From positions 1 to 64,000 of the forward strand of contig JBEBBU010000165.1 in the NCBI GenBank assembly GCA_041158225.1: a stretch of DNA of 64,000 nt, read 5' to 3'. The translations under genes were made by a program, and so were the position numbers. This DNA comes from JBEBBU01 sp041158225 (GTDB taxonomy: Bacteria > Pseudomonadota > Gammaproteobacteria > Methylococcales > Methylococcaceae). The notes beneath the pieces were generated by a model. It saw only the letters and a program-made list of their open reading frames with translations. It made no database searches and had not been told where the DNA came from. The first letter of the stretch is position 1, and each line of letters starts with the position of its first letter. Below are positions 10,006 through 19,095 of this stretch, piece by piece.

Positions 10006-10619
10006 TGCCGATAACGCTGCATCATCTTAGGGGCTGGTCTCTGCTTCTGGCGATGCTGCCTGCAGTGGTGGACGCCCGCGTGATTGGTACGCACATCTAT
10101 AATCGCCACAAGGCAGAAAACCGCGTCTACGAGCAGGATGCCATGGATGGTGGCAGCGCTGAGCCATTGCTGGTGCCCAAAAAGAAAATGCCAGAAATTG
10201 ATGAGGATGCCAGCTATGATGAAAGGGCATCCCAGTTAAGACGCTGGCTGAATGAACGTGCCGTGCAGCGCAATCCGCAGCACGCTGAACGGCACGCTGA
10301 AGGACTGGCAGGCGAGAAGGTGGATGTGCCCTATGTGGGTCACGGCCATCATCATGCCGCCCATCAGCAGGGTGCCCATCATGGCTACGGCCATCATCAG
10401 ACCCAGGCGCTTCATCTGCACACCAGAGGCGGGCATGCTGCCGCGCCAGTCAGCCGGGAGGCCAGTGATCTGAAGCATCATGCGGATGCTGGGAAGAAAA
10501 GACCTGATGTGGGCGCGGAGGCAGGCGCGAGCCGCATAAAACCAGTCAAGGCTTTCAGTCAGCCGGCCCGCTCAGGCGCCGGCGCCCGCCATTCCCGCAC
10601 GCTCAGAAATAGTGGTTGA
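10005..10619 (+). CDS. Histidine-rich exported protein of unknown function
   Basis: The predicted product has 204 residues. Residues 1-24 form a signal peptide (MPITLHHLRGWSLLLAMLPAVVDA). Residues 30-100 are charged and probably helical. Residues 113-148 are extremely rich in histidine (GHGHHHAAHQQGAHHGYGHH, then HLHTRGGH), and the last 50 residues are basic and low in complexity. His-rich segments of this kind commonly bind Zn, Ni or Cu, but no known family is recognised. The start is supported by overlap with the pgeF stop (TGATG). The opposite strand over the His codons yields a Met-rich apparent reading frame, which I regard as a shadow. Confidence 0.6.
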   Translation: MPITLHHLRGWSLLLAMLPAVVDARVIGTHIYNRHKAENRVYEQDAMDGGSAEPLLVPKKKMPEIDEDASYDERASQLRRWLNERAVQRNPQHAERHAEGLAGEKVDVPYVGHGHHHAAHQQGAHHGYGHHQTQALHLHTRGGHAAAPVSREASDLKHHADAGKKRPDVGAEAGASRIKPVKAFSQPARSGAGARHSRTLRNSG

Positions 10620-10908
10620 GTAGTTGTGCCAGACGCTTGCCCGCCTGTTCACAGGCAGCAAATGCCTCTTCGGCAGGCAGTTGCTGGCGTGCAGCCTTGG
10701 AAAGCTTGCCGGCAGCGGCGCTGAGGCTCTGTAGCGCTGGTGCATAGGCAGGGTTGTTTGGGCTGATGCTGGCTGCCATCAGGTCAATCTTGAACTGGAA
10801 ACACTGATCCAGCAGTTCATCGCTCCGGTCGGCATGGGCGCTCTGTTTGCTGCTGATCGATTCCAGCGACTGAATGATTTTCTGCAGTTCTGTGGTCAGT
10901 TTGTCCAT
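10603..10908 (-). CDS. Small soluble helical protein, unknown function
   Basis: The product has 101 residues starting at MDKLTTELQKIIQSLESISS, with AAGGAG-like bases about 10 nt upstream on the minus strand. The frame continues upstream for 58 codons, but that part has no protein character. The sequence is almost entirely helical with one Cys-Phe pair (DQCFQFKIDL) and a second Cys near the end (AACEQAGKRLAQLLNHYF). No motif points to a function. Its 3' end overlaps the end of the convergent histidine-rich gene by 17 bp. It is probably co-transcribed with the 58-residue membrane protein gene upstream. Confidence 0.6.
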   Translation of the reverse strand: MDKLTTELQKIIQSLESISSKQSAHADRSDELLDQCFQFKIDLMAASISPNNPAYAPALQSLSAAAGKLSKAARQQLPAEEAFAACEQAGKRLAQLLNHYF

Positions 10909-10939
10909 GGGGCGCACACTCCTTAATCTAGATAGAACC

Positions 10940-11116
10940 CTATTCCGGTCTGCGGTACTGCCTGATGGTTTCCCGGTATTGCTGCAGAAAAGACCATGCG
11001 GCGTAGAGCAGTATGCCGTAAAGTATCCACTCTTCGCCGGATACCGATGACATGTCGTCATCCAGAAACACAATACCGACAAATGCAGTCAGGGTTAGCA
11101 GGAAGTAGTTTAACAT
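10940..11116 (-). CDS. 58-residue membrane protein, unknown function
   Basis: A short frame encodes MLNYFLLTLTAFVGIVFLDD... and ends RQYRRPE. Two hydrophobic stretches (residues 4-18 and 31-45) suggest two membrane spans, followed by a basic tail on the cytoplasmic side. An AAGGAG element lies 9 nt before the ATG on the minus strand, supporting translation. Its start codon shares the CATG tetranucleotide with the oppositely oriented ybdD start. No family recognised; small size lowers confidence. Confidence 0.5.
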   Translation of the reverse strand: MLNYFLLTLTAFVGIVFLDDDMSSVSGEEWILYGILLYAAWSFLQQYRETIRQYRRPE

Positions 11117-11330
11117 GGTCCTTCGCTCCTTTTTTTCCTATCTGGTTCACCTTTGGCAGCTTGTGCGCCTCGTGAGCGGTGATGATGCCTATGAACGTTA
11201 TCTGCAGCGCTGGCAGTCAGGCCATGCGTGCTGCGCTCACGCTGACTCTCCCGGGCGGCCCATGACGCGCAGGGAATTCACCCGGATGCGCATTCATGAG
11301 CGCTGGCAGGGGGTCCGTCGCTGCTGCTAG
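11115..11330 (+). CDS. YbdD/YjiX (DUF466) family small protein
   Basis: The 71-residue product has the hallmarks of the DUF466 (Sel_put) family: an N-terminal LVHLWQLVRLVSGDDAYERYLQRW helix, then TRREFTRMRIHERWQGVRRCC ending in the invariant double Cys at the C-terminus. In many proteobacteria this gene follows a peptide or pyruvate transporter of the CstA family, but no such transporter is adjacent here. The biochemical role is unknown. It ends 4 bp inside the convergent hflD gene. Recognition rests on the C-terminal RCC and the GDDAYERY segment. Confidence 0.8.
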   Translation: MVLRSFFSYLVHLWQLVRLVSGDDAYERYLQRWQSGHACCAHADSPGRPMTRREFTRMRIHERWQGVRRCC

Positions 11331-11953
11331 TGACGGCAGCTTTCCAGCTGCCTTACTGCCTCCCGGTAGATGGTGTTCCGCGCAAACAGCAGGTTCCAGC
11401 GGCTGCCGCCGCACTGGCGCCACAGTACGGCTGCCCGGACAGCTGCCAGCAGCATGCAGCGGATACGGTCAGCGTGAGTCTGGCTGGAAAGATAGCGCCT
11501 GGAACCGTGCACGATGATTCTGGGCCTGATGTTGCTGAGCGTGTTCTGGTAGACATCGGCCAGCGCGGTTGCAAGCTGTTCGTGCTCGATGCCGAAGTGT
11601 GCAGCCTTGACCTGTGCCTGCTCCAGTCCCTCCCTGAGGGTCTGCAATATCGCCGGGTTTTTCATCAGGCTGCGTTCGAGGAAAATCAGTGTGGTGGCAT
11701 AACGGGCCAGTTCGGTATCAACCCTGGCTTCGCTGCCCAGCTGCTCGACCATCAGTTCCAGTCCCGGCCGCAGCAGGCAGGTGTCGCCATAGATGGCAGC
11801 GATATCGGTGGGTTCGAGTTGCAACAGGCTCCTGAGCAGGGGTAGTGCTTTTTCTTCCTGGTATTTGCCCTGATGGGCTGTTTCCTGCACAAGTCTCACC
11901 GCCTGGGTCAGGGCAGCGAGGGCGGTCACCTGATGCTGTAATGTTTTTATCAT
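11327..11953 (-). CDS. hflD: High-frequency lysogenization protein HflD homologue
   Basis: The 208-residue protein matches the HflD family in length and in segments such as LAALTQAVRLVQETAHQG near the N-terminus, LLQLEPTDIAAIYGD, YATTLIFLERSLMKNP, and IIVHGSRRYLSSQTHADRIRCMLLAAVRAAVLWRQCGG at the C-terminus. In E. coli HflD is a peripheral membrane protein that lowers lambda CII activity; its normal cellular role is unclear. It usually sits next to mnmA, which is not present here. It overlaps the MazG-like gene upstream by 4 bp. Confidence 0.9.
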   Translation of the reverse strand: MIKTLQHQVTALAALTQAVRLVQETAHQGKYQEEKALPLLRSLLQLEPTDIAAIYGDTCLLRPGLELMVEQLGSEARVDTELARYATTLIFLERSLMKNPAILQTLREGLEQAQVKAAHFGIEHEQLATALADVYQNTLSNIRPRIIVHGSRRYLSSQTHADRIRCMLLAAVRAAVLWRQCGGSRWNLLFARNTIYREAVRQLESCRH

Positions 11954-12351
11954 GACTCCTGCCTGTCGTCGGTCCTGCGCCGGTTATATTTGACTGCATT
12001 GCCGCGTGAAATATCCACGGGATACTTCTCTGCGTTGTGCAACATTTTTCTTTTGACCGCATCCTCAATATCAATGTTCAACTGATCGGCAAGGCGCAGC
12101 AGATAGACCTGCACATCGGCTATTTCGAATGCGACTTCATCAAGGGTTTCCTGGGGCAGATGTTTCGACTGGTCTTCGCTCAGCCACTGGAAATGTTCGA
12201 GGAGCTCTGAAGCTTCGACGCTGAGAGCCATGGCCAGATTTTTCGGGCTGTGGAACTGCTGCCAGTCACGCTCGTCCACAAACTGCTGCAGTGCCTGCTG
12301 AATCTGCCTGATATCCAAGGACGGTCTCCCACCTGCTGTGATGGTCGCCAT
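11950..12351 (-). CDS. MazG-like nucleotide pyrophosphohydrolase
   Basis: The product has 133 residues from MATITAGGRPSLDIRQIQ; an alternative ATG lies 18 bp upstream at 12369. It carries the MazG/dCTP-pyrophosphatase metal-binding pattern: KNLAMALSVEASELLEHFQWL (EExxE-type first half) and EVAFEIADVQVYLLRLAD (ExxD second half), followed by KRKMLHNAEKYPVD. Members hydrolyse non-canonical or excess dNTPs to dNMP and pyrophosphate. The size fits the small single-domain type (RS21-C6-like) rather than full MazG. It runs into hflD with a 4-bp overlap. Confidence 0.85.
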   Translation of the reverse strand: MATITAGGRPSLDIRQIQQALQQFVDERDWQQFHSPKNLAMALSVEASELLEHFQWLSEDQSKHLPQETLDEVAFEIADVQVYLLRLADQLNIDIEDAVKRKMLHNAEKYPVDISRGNAVKYNRRRTDDRQES

Positions 12352-12461
12352 TATAGCGTTTTCATGCATGATGCGTGGCCAGTGCTGCAAATCAGCGGGC
12401 AGACAGCGGCTGAACAGGTGTAGAATGCCTGTCAGTAACAACCTGGCAATGGTGAAAACTT

Positions 12462-13535
12462 ATGGCCCTGATTTCTCTGCGACAGTTGCTCGATCACGCT
12501 GCTGAGGGCGGCTATGGCATGCCTGCTTTCAATGTCAATAACCTGGAGCAGGTGAGAGCCATCATGGAGGCTGCATCTGCGGTCGATGCGCCGGTCATTC
12601 TCCAGGCTTCGGCAGGCGCGCGTACCTATGCGGGTGAGCCCTTCCTGCGGCATCTGGTGCTGGCGGCCGTAGAGGCTTATCCGCATATACCGGTATGCAT
12701 GCATCAGGATCACGGTGCCAGTCCAGCCGTCTGCATGCGGGCCATCCAGTCTGGTTTCAGTTCGGTCATGATGGACGGATCCCTGCAGGCTGACGGGAAG
12801 ACGCCCTCTTCATTTGACTACAATGTTGAAGTGACCCGCACGGTGGTGGCCATGGCGCATGCCGGTGGGGTTTCCGTAGAGGGTGAGCTTGGCTGTCTCG
12901 GGTCGCTGGAAACCGGCAGGATGGGTGAGGAGGACGGTCACGGCGCCGAAGGCGTGCTGGATGCGGCGCATCTGCTCACGGATGCGGAAGAGGCGGCCAG
13001 GTTTGTTCACCTGACTGGGGTGGATGCGCTGGCGATTGCCATTGGCACCTCGCATGGTGCCTACAAGTTTACCCAGCGTCCCACCGGACAGGTTTTGCGT
13101 ATTGATCGCATCAGGGAGATTCATGCGCGCATTCCTGATGTGCACCTGGTCATGCACGGATCTTCATCTGTGCCTGAGGAATGGCTGGATATCATCAATG
13201 CTCATGGCGGCGCCATGGGGCAGACGTATGGGGTGCCTGTTGCCGAGATTGTGGAAGGCATCCGTCATGGTGTGCGCAAGGTCAATATCGATACCGATCT
13301 GCGCATGGCGGCGACCGGGGCGGTTCGTCGTGATCTTGCAGCCAACCCTGCCAGCTTTGATCCAAGGAAATTTCTCAAGGCTGCCGAAAAAGCCATGGCT
13401 ACTATCTGCAGAGAGCGCTACGAGGCTTTTGGCGCGGCAGGACAGGCCTCCCGTATCAGACCGCTGTCGCTGGAAGCCATGAGTGAACGCTATGCGGCAG
13501 GTCTGCTGGACCCAAGGATAGCCGGTCATGTCTAA
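12462..13535 (+). CDS. fba: Class II fructose-1,6-bisphosphate aldolase (CbbA/Calvin type)
   Basis: This 357-residue zinc enzyme condenses dihydroxyacetone phosphate with glyceraldehyde 3-phosphate, and in the Calvin or RuMP rearrangement can also form sedoheptulose bisphosphate. Zinc ligands and substrate loops are visible: [44 protein letters not shown] and [18 protein letters not shown]. The long [11 protein letters not shown] insert is typical of the CbbA branch. It opens the C1 cluster and overlaps the following phosphoribulokinase-like gene by 8 bp. A TAGAAT hexamer lies 36 nt upstream of the start, although no good -35 element is evident. Confidence 0.94.
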   Translation: MALISLRQLLDHAAEGGYGMPAFNVNNLEQVRAIMEAASAVDAPVILQASAGARTYAGEPFLRHLVLAAVEAYPHIPVCMHQDHGASPAVCMRAIQSGFSSVMMDGSLQADGKTPSSFDYNVEVTRTVVAMAHAGGVSVEGELGCLGSLETGRMGEEDGHGAEGVLDAAHLLTDAEEAARFVHLTGVDALAIAIGTSHGAYKFTQRPTGQVLRIDRIREIHARIPDVHLVMHGSSSVPEEWLDIINAHGGAMGQTYGVPVAEIVEGIRHGVRKVNIDTDLRMAATGAVRRDLAANPASFDPRKFLKAAEKAMATICRERYEAFGAAGQASRIRPLSLEAMSERYAAGLLDPRIAGHV

Positions 13536-14406
13536 ACGTCATCCCGTCATCAGTGTCACCGGTACCTTCGGGGCAGGCATGCGTAATGTGCGAATTGCGT
13601 TTCAGCACCTGATGGATCGTCTTGAGTTGAACGCATTGCATGTGGAAGGTAGCAGTTATTACCGCTATACCCGCGATGAAATGCTGCCGCGTATTGAGGA
13701 GTCAGCGCGTCAGCAGGGACATTTTGGCCGTTTTTCCCTGGACGCCAACTGCCTTGATCTGCTGGAGCAGGGGTTGAGAAGCTATGGGGAGAACGGTCGC
13801 ATGCTGCGTCGGCACTACGCCGAAACAGAGGCGGACGCCTTGCGCCATGGTGTGCCTGTCGGCCAGTTTACCCCGTGGGTATCTGCAGGTGAGGGCAGTG
13901 ATCTGCTGTTCTTTGAGGGCATGCATGGGGGGGTAAGAACGACTGATGTTGATGTGGCTGGCCAGAGTGATCTTCTGATCGGGATTGTTCCCAGCGTCAA
14001 TCTTGAGTGGATTGAAAAGGTACACAGGGATACATCTGACCGCAGGCAGAGTGTGGAAGATGCTACCCGGACTATCCTGCGCCGCATGCCTGACTATATC
14101 AATGTGATCACGCCGCAGTTCTCTCGCACTGATATCAATTTCCAGCGTATCCCGCTGGTCGATACCTCCAATCCATTTATCGCCCGTGATGTGCCTGATC
14201 ACGAAGAGTGCATGATCGTGATCCGTTTCAAGGATCCGAGAGCCCTTGGCGTGGATTTCAGGCGTCTGCAGTCCCTGCTCAAGAATTCGTTCATGTCGCG
14301 CTACAACACCATCGTGGTGCCTGGAGGCAAGATGGTGTTTGCCATGGAGCTGGTGATCCAGCCCATACTGGAGCGTATGGTGGAAGAAAGCAGGCGTCTG
14401 CGCTAG
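13528..14406 (+). CDS. Phosphoribulokinase paralogue with lost active-site residues
   Basis: The 292-residue protein aligns along its whole length with the intact phosphoribulokinase at 19188-20066. The P-loop reads GTFGAGMRN (residues 12-20) instead of GSSGAGTTT, so the phosphate-binding threonines are gone. The catalytic base Asp42 is Ser (VEGSSYYRY) and His45 is Tyr. Residues linked to ribulose 5-phosphate binding or catalysis elsewhere are retained: Arg49, Glu130, and the KVHRD segment (Lys164, Arg167). The C-terminal half ([39 protein letters not shown]) is well conserved and there is no frameshift. I infer a pseudoenzyme, perhaps a regulatory partner of the active kinase. It follows the aldolase gene directly. 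Confidence 0.85.
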   Translation: MSKRHPVISVTGTFGAGMRNVRIAFQHLMDRLELNALHVEGSSYYRYTRDEMLPRIEESARQQGHFGRFSLDANCLDLLEQGLRSYGENGRMLRRHYAETEADALRHGVPVGQFTPWVSAGEGSDLLFFEGMHGGVRTTDVDVAGQSDLLIGIVPSVNLEWIEKVHRDTSDRRQSVEDATRTILRRMPDYINVITPQFSRTDINFQRIPLVDTSNPFIARDVPDHEECMIVIRFKDPRALGVDFRRLQSLLKNSFMSRYNTIVVPGGKMVFAMELVIQPILERMVEESRRLR

Positions 14407-14423
14407 TTCAGTGCCAGTCCAGT

Positions 14424-14452
14424 TTGGTGCCGCGGCGTTAATTTGCTAGAAT
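14424..14452 (+). promoter_or_regulatory. Candidate sigma-70 promoter for the transaldolase gene
   Basis: A -10 element TAGAAT at 14447-14452 lies 17 bp after a weak -35 element TTGGTG at 14424-14429. It sits in the 91-bp gap between the phosphoribulokinase-like gene and the transaldolase start, and the RBS AGGAG follows 8 nt before the ATG at 14498. The -35 matches only three of six positions. Confidence 0.45.
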
Positions 14453-14497
14453 CGACGGGATTTATTCATCTACACCTATCCGAAAACAGGAGTTGCT

Positions 14498-15484
14498 ATG
14501 TCCAAGAATCTGCTGGAGCAGTTGCGCGCGGTTACCGTCGTGGTGGCCGATACTGGTGATATCCAGGCTATCGAAAAGTACAAGCCACGCGATGCAACGA
14601 CCAATCCATCCCTGATCACCGCGGCGGCCCAGATGCCTCAGTATCAGGATATCGTTGACCAGACGCTGAAAGGTGCGCGTGCAACCCTCGGCGCGGCGGC
14701 TACGGCGGCTCAGGTAGCTTCCCTTGCTTTCGACCGTCTGGCGGTTTCTTTCGGTCTGAAGATTCTGGAAATCATTGAAGGACGTGTTTCAACGGAAGTC
14801 GATGCCCGTCTGTCTTTTGATACCGATGCCACGATTGCCAAGGGTCGTGACCTGATTGCCCAGTACGAGGCAGCAGGTGTGTCCCGTGAGCGTGTGCTTA
14901 TCAAGATTGCAGCGACCTGGGAAGGTATCCAGGCAGCAGCCGTGCTGGAAAAGGAAGGTATCCACACCAATCTTACCCTGCTGTTCGGTCTGCATCAGGC
15001 TATTGCCTGCGCCGAGAATGGCATCACCCTCATTTCGCCATTCGTTGGCCGTATTCTGGACTGGTACAAGAAAGATACCGGCCGTGATGCCTATGAGCCG
15101 CATGAAGATCCAGGTGTACTTTCCGTTCTTGCCATCTACAACTATTACAAGAAGTTTGGTTACAAGACTGAAGTCATGGGTGCCAGCTTCCGTAACCTTG
15201 GCGAAATCACCGAGCTGGCGGGTTGTGACCTGCTGACCATCGCTCCTTCACTGATCGCCGAACTGCAGGCCACTGAAGGCGATCTGCCACGCAAGCTGGA
15301 TCCCAAGCAGGCTGACAGTCTTGCCATTGAAAAGATTACGGTGGACAAGGCTACTTTTGACCGCATGCATGAAGAAAACCGTATGGCCAAGGAGAAGCTG
15401 GCTGAAGGTATTGACGGCTTCAGCAAGGCGCTGGAAACGCTGGAAACCCTGCTTGCAGACCGCCTCGCCGTTCTGGAAGCCTGA
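14498..15484 (+). CDS. tal: Transaldolase
   Basis: This 328-residue enzyme transfers a dihydroxyacetone unit between sedoheptulose 7-phosphate and glyceraldehyde 3-phosphate in sugar rearrangement, here serving regeneration of ribulose 5-phosphate for formaldehyde fixation. It begins [21 protein letters not shown] and has DATTNPSLI, then the Schiff-base lysine in [13 protein letters not shown] (about residue 133), and [19 protein letters not shown]-terminal helices end with a normal TalB-like tail. A strong RBS (AGGAG) precedes the start. Codon choice looks like that of a highly expressed gene. Confidence 0.97.
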   Translation: MSKNLLEQLRAVTVVVADTGDIQAIEKYKPRDATTNPSLITAAAQMPQYQDIVDQTLKGARATLGAAATAAQVASLAFDRLAVSFGLKILEIIEGRVSTEVDARLSFDTDATIAKGRDLIAQYEAAGVSRERVLIKIAATWEGIQAAAVLEKEGIHTNLTLLFGLHQAIACAENGITLISPFVGRILDWYKKDTGRDAYEPHEDPGVLSVLAIYNYYKKFGYKTEVMGASFRNLGEITELAGCDLLTIAPSLIAELQATEGDLPRKLDPKQADSLAIEKITVDKATFDRMHEENRMAKEKLAEGIDGFSKALETLETLLADRLAVLEA

Positions 15485-15585
15485 TAGCAGCCAGCTGCAG
15501 ATGTCAGTGTGCCTGTCCAGGGGGGAATCTCACTGGACTGGTGCACTTGCATTGGCCTGACTTCTGGGCTAAAGTTCGAAGGCAT

Positions 15586-15602
15586 TGCATTGTCCCAATG
15601 CA
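15586..15602. repeat. Short inverted repeat upstream of hps
   Basis: TGCATTG and CAATGCA form 7-bp arms around a 3-nt centre in the 190-bp gap between tal and hps. A related TTGCATTGG occurs about 40 bp upstream. It could be an operator or a small hairpin; nothing else in the gap was recognised except a GGAAGA ribosome-binding site just before hps. Confidence 0.35.
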
Positions 15603-15674
15603 CGCTTTGCGATCTAGAACCACAACAAGCGAACAAATTCACCATTCAATCCACAAGCAATCGGAAGACGTATC

Positions 15675-16316
15675 ATGGCAAAACCATTAATACAATTGGC
15701 GTTAGACTCTCTGGATTTCGAACAGACCCTGCATCTCGCCAGCCTTGCGGCCGATTACGTTGATATCATCGAAGTCGGTACCCCCTGCCTCAAGGTCAAC
15801 GGTATCAAGCTGGTCAAGGAGCTGCAGCGTACCTATCCTACCAAGAAGATCTTCACTGACCTGAAGACCATGGATGCCGGCGCTTATGAAGCCAAGCCTT
15901 TCTATCAGGCTGGTTCCAACATCTGTACCGTTCTGGGTACGGCTGACCTGGCGACCATCAAGGGTGTGATCGAAGCAGCCAATGCCTATGGCAAGTGGGC
16001 TCAGGTTGACCTGATCAATGTCGCTGACAAGAAGAAGCGCGCACAGGAAGCTGCCGCTCTTGGCGCACACATCATTGGTATTCACACCGGTATCGACCAG
16101 CAGATTGCAGGTCAGACGCCGTTTGCCGATCTGGCAGATCTGGTATCACTGAACCTGAATGTCAAGATCTCGGTAGCTGGTGGTATCAACCTCAACACCG
16201 CTCAGCAGGTTGCCCGTTCCGGCGCCAGCATTATCGTTGTTGGTGGTGCCATTACTGGTGCGGCATGCCCTGCAACAGCAGCTGAAAAGATCCGTCAGCT
16301 GGTTCACTCAGCCTAA
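15675..16316 (+). CDS. hps: 3-hexulose-6-phosphate synthase (copy 1)
   Basis: This 213-residue aldolase condenses formaldehyde with ribulose 5-phosphate to give hexulose 6-phosphate, the entry reaction of the RuMP pathway. It begins MAKPLIQLALDSLDFEQTL and shows the orotidine-decarboxylase-superfamily barrel motifs: EVGTPCLKVNG, FTDLKTMDAGAYEA (the DxK-type metal site) and SVAGGINLNTAQQV, ending with VGGAITGA. It lies 12 bp before the isomerase gene, the standard hps-phi pair. A second copy with different upstream control is at 20189-20836. Confidence 0.97.
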   Translation: MAKPLIQLALDSLDFEQTLHLASLAADYVDIIEVGTPCLKVNGIKLVKELQRTYPTKKIFTDLKTMDAGAYEAKPFYQAGSNICTVLGTADLATIKGVIEAANAYGKWAQVDLINVADKKKRAQEAAALGAHIIGIHTGIDQQIAGQTPFADLADLVSLNLNVKISVAGGINLNTAQQVARSGASIIVVGGAITGAACPATAAEKIRQLVHSA

Positions 16317-16328
16317 GGATATCCGGTC

Positions 16329-16862
16329 ATGCATCAGAAGCTTATTATTGACAAGATTTCCAGCGTTCTTTCCGGAACCCCCAGCGATGTTGATACGCAG
16401 CTGGAGGCTCTGCTGGACAAGGCCAAGCGTGTATTTATCGCAGGTGCAGGCCGTTCCGGTCTGGTTGGACGGTTCTTTGCCATGCGTCTGATGCACGCCG
16501 GCTATGAAGTCTTTGTAGTGGGTGAGATCGTCACCCCCAGCATCCGTAGTGGTGATCTGCTGGTGGTGATCTCGGGTTCGGGCGAAACGGAAACCATGCT
16601 GGCCTTTACCAAGAAGGCCAAGGAAAATGGTGCCAGCATTGCCCTGATCTGTACCCGCGAAAAGTCTACTCTCGGTGATCTGGCAGATGTCGTATTGCAG
16701 ATCGGCAAGCCTGACCTGTACAGTGCAGTCAAGGGTATGCCTATGGGTACTACCTTTGAGCTGACCACGCTGCTCATTCTGGAGGCTACGGTTTCCCACC
16801 TCATTCATGAGAAGGGTATCGCCGAAGAAGAGATGCGTTACCGTCACGCCAATCTCGAGTAA
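16329..16862 (+). CDS. phi: 6-phospho-3-hexuloisomerase
   Basis: This 177-residue SIS-domain enzyme isomerises hexulose 6-phosphate to fructose 6-phosphate, the second RuMP step. The sugar-isomerase fold is visible as FIAGAGRSGLVGRFFAMRLMHAG (residues 36-58), VVISGSGETETMLAF and MGTTFELTTLLILEATVSHL. Length is typical (about 175-190). It is transcribed with hps and followed by a strong terminator, so transketolase is a separate transcription unit. Confidence 0.96.
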   Translation: MHQKLIIDKISSVLSGTPSDVDTQLEALLDKAKRVFIAGAGRSGLVGRFFAMRLMHAGYEVFVVGEIVTPSIRSGDLLVVISGSGETETMLAFTKKAKENGASIALICTREKSTLGDLADVVLQIGKPDLYSAVKGMPMGTTFELTTLLILEATVSHLIHEKGIAEEEMRYRHANLE

Positions 16863-16917
16863 TCCGGTAACCTGACTGTCCGTATCCGGATTGTCAGGCC
16901 AGCCTGGTGCGAACTGA

Positions 16918-16960
16918 ATCGCCCGCCATGAGCCTCTGGTTCTGGCGGGCGATTTTTTTT
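16918..16960 (+). terminator. Rho-independent terminator after hps-phi
   Basis: An 11-bp perfect stem, ATCGCCCGCCA (16918-16928) with TGGCGGGCGAT (16943-16953), is followed by a run of eight T. This is one of the strongest terminators in the window and separates hps-phi from tkt. Confidence 0.93.
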
Positions 16961-16969
16961 CTGCGGAGC

Positions 16970-16997
16970 GTGACAATGGCGGCCAGCCTGATAGAAT
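16970..16997 (+). promoter_or_regulatory. Sigma-70 promoter of the transketolase gene
   Basis: GTGACA at 16970-16975 and TAGAAT at 16992-16997 are separated by 16 bp, each matching five of six consensus positions. It lies just after the hps-phi terminator and 60 bp before the tkt start, whose RBS is AAGGAG. Confidence 0.65.
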
Positions 16998-17056
16998 TAG
17001 GGGTTGTAACCATATGCCATTTTTATCTTAACCTACTACTCTTGTAAGGAGTCATC

Positions 17057-19069
17057 ATGCCGACACGTCGTGAACTTGCCAATGCCATCCGCGCATTGAG
17101 CATGGATGCTGTTCAGAAAGCCAACTCTGGCCATCCAGGTGCTCCCATGGGCATGGCAGATATTGCCGAAGTGCTGTGGAATGATTACCTGCGTCATAAT
17201 CCTTCCAACCCTTCCTGGCCTGATCGCGACCGCTTTGTCCTGTCTAACGGACATGGCTCCATGCTGCTTTACTCCCTGCTGCACCTGACGGGCTATGATC
17301 TGCCTATCGAAGAGCTGAAGAACTTCCGCCAGCTGCACTCCAGAACGCCAGGTCATCCTGAGTATGGTTATGCGCCAGGTGTTGAAACCACCACGGGGCC
17401 TCTGGGTCAGGGTATTGCCAATGCTGTCGGTATGGCCATGGCTGAGCGTACGCTGGCGGGCCAGTTCAACCGTCCTGGTCATGATATTGTTGACCATTAC
17501 ACTTATGTATTCCTGGGCGATGGCTGCATGATGGAAGGCGTTTCCCATGAGGCCTGTTCGCTGGCTGGCAGCATGAAGCTGGGTAAGCTGATTGCTTTCT
17601 ACGATGACAATAACATCTCGATTGATGGTGAGGTGCGCGGTCACGGCACGACCCCAGGCTGGTTCATGGACAATACGCCGGCACGCTTCGAAGCCTATGG
17701 CTGGCATGTCATCCCCAAGGTGGATGGTCATGACGCTGAAGCCATCAAACAGGCTATTGAGGCTGCACGTGCGGTTAGCGACAAGCCTACACTGATCTGT
17801 TGCCAGACCATCATTGGCTGGGGTTCACCCAACAAGCAGGGCAAGGAAGAATGTCATGGTGCGGCGCTGGGCAACGATGAGGTTGCACTGGTGCGCCAGA
17901 CCATCAACTGGCCGCATGATCCTTTTGTGGTGCCTGCTGATATCTATGAAGGCTGGGACGCCAATGAAGTGGGTGCCGGTGCTGAATCTGAATGGAACAA
18001 CCGTTTTGAGAACTATCGCAGTGAGTTCCCCGAACTGGCTGCAGAGTTTGAGCGTCGCATGAATGGCGATCTGCCTGCATCATGGGCGGCTGATTCAGCT
18101 GCTTTTGTCGCTGCAGTCAATGCCAAGGGTGAAACCATTGCCAGCCGTAAGGCCTCGCAGAATGCCCTTAACGGCTTTGGGCCCATGCTGCCTGAAATCC
18201 TTGGTGGTTCTGCCGATCTGGCGGGCTCCAACCTGACCATCTGGTCAGGCTGCAAGGATATCAATGCCGAAGGCTTTAACGGTAACTACGTTTACTACGG
18301 TGTGCGTGAGTTTGGCATGTCTGCCATGATGAATGGTGCGGCTCTGCATGGTGGTTTCCGCCCTTATGGCGCGACTTTCCTCATGTTCTCGGAATATGCC
18401 CGCAATGCGCTGCGCATGTCCGCCCTGATGAAGCTGCCCGTGATCTATGTTTACACCCACGACTCGATTGGTCTGGGCGAAGATGGTCCTACCCATCAGC
18501 CTGTTGAACAGACAGCAACGCTGCGCATGATTCCCAACATGAATGTATGGCGTCCCTGTGATGCTGTCGAGTCTGCGATTGCATGGAAGTCTGCCATTGA
18601 GCGTAAGGATGGTCCTTCTACCCTGATTTTCTCACGTCAGAATCTGGCGCATATGCCACGTGATGATGCACAGATGGCATCTGTGGCGCGTGGTGGTTAT
18701 GTGCTGGTGGATTGCGATGGCCAGCCAGACCTGATCCTGATGTCAACCGGTTCTGAGGTTGAACTGGTGGTCAAGGCAGCTGCAGAACTGTCTGCCAAGG
18801 GCAGGAAAGTGCGTGTGGTTTCCATGCCTTCAACCAATGTCTTTGATGCCCAGGATGCCGCTTATCGCGAAAGCGTACTCCCGGCTGCAGTCAGCCGTCG
18901 TCTGGCGGTTGAAGCGGGTGTCACTGTCGGCTGGTGGAAGTATGTGGGCAGCGCTGGCTGTGTGGTAGGTCTGGATCGCTTTGGTGAGTCAGCGCCTGCT
19001 CCTCTGCTGTTCAAGGAGTTTGGCTTTACCGTAGAGAATGTGGTCGCGAAAGCTGAAGAGCTGTTCTGA
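17057..19069 (+). CDS. tkt: Transketolase
   Basis: The 670-residue thiamine-diphosphate enzyme moves two-carbon units between sugar phosphates, required to regenerate ribulose 5-phosphate for RuMP and ribulose 1,5-bisphosphate for the Calvin cycle. It begins [32 protein letters not shown]. The ThDP motif is [20 protein letters not shown]...NNIS (about residues 154-190), and the pyrimidine-binding part reads [17 protein letters not shown], with [19 protein letters not shown] downstream. The length matches TktA. It has its own promoter and terminator. Confidence 0.97.
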   Translation: MPTRRELANAIRALSMDAVQKANSGHPGAPMGMADIAEVLWNDYLRHNPSNPSWPDRDRFVLSNGHGSMLLYSLLHLTGYDLPIEELKNFRQLHSRTPGHPEYGYAPGVETTTGPLGQGIANAVGMAMAERTLAGQFNRPGHDIVDHYTYVFLGDGCMMEGVSHEACSLAGSMKLGKLIAFYDDNNISIDGEVRGHGTTPGWFMDNTPARFEAYGWHVIPKVDGHDAEAIKQAIEAARAVSDKPTLICCQTIIGWGSPNKQGKEECHGAALGNDEVALVRQTINWPHDPFVVPADIYEGWDANEVGAGAESEWNNRFENYRSEFPELAAEFERRMNGDLPASWAADSAAFVAAVNAKGETIASRKASQNALNGFGPMLPEILGGSADLAGSNLTIWSGCKDINAEGFNGNYVYYGVREFGMSAMMNGAALHGGFRPYGATFLMFSEYARNALRMSALMKLPVIYVYTHDSIGLGEDGPTHQPVEQTATLRMIPNMNVWRPCDAVESAIAWKSAIERKDGPSTLIFSRQNLAHMPRDDAQMASVARGGYVLVDCDGQPDLILMSTGSEVELVVKAAAELSAKGRKVRVVSMPSTNVFDAQDAAYRESVLPAAVSRRLAVEAGVTVGWWKYVGSAGCVVGLDRFGESAPAPLLFKEFGFTVENVVAKAEELF

Positions 19070-19095
19070 TCCATTCCTTGCAGGATGATGTCATG

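Noticed and set aside
10236..10481. Met-rich open frame on the minus strand opposite the histidine-rich gene
   Set aside because: His codons CAT/CAC read backward give ATG/GTG runs, which explains the apparent hydrophobic Met-rich peptide. The plus strand has a signal peptide and a coupled start.
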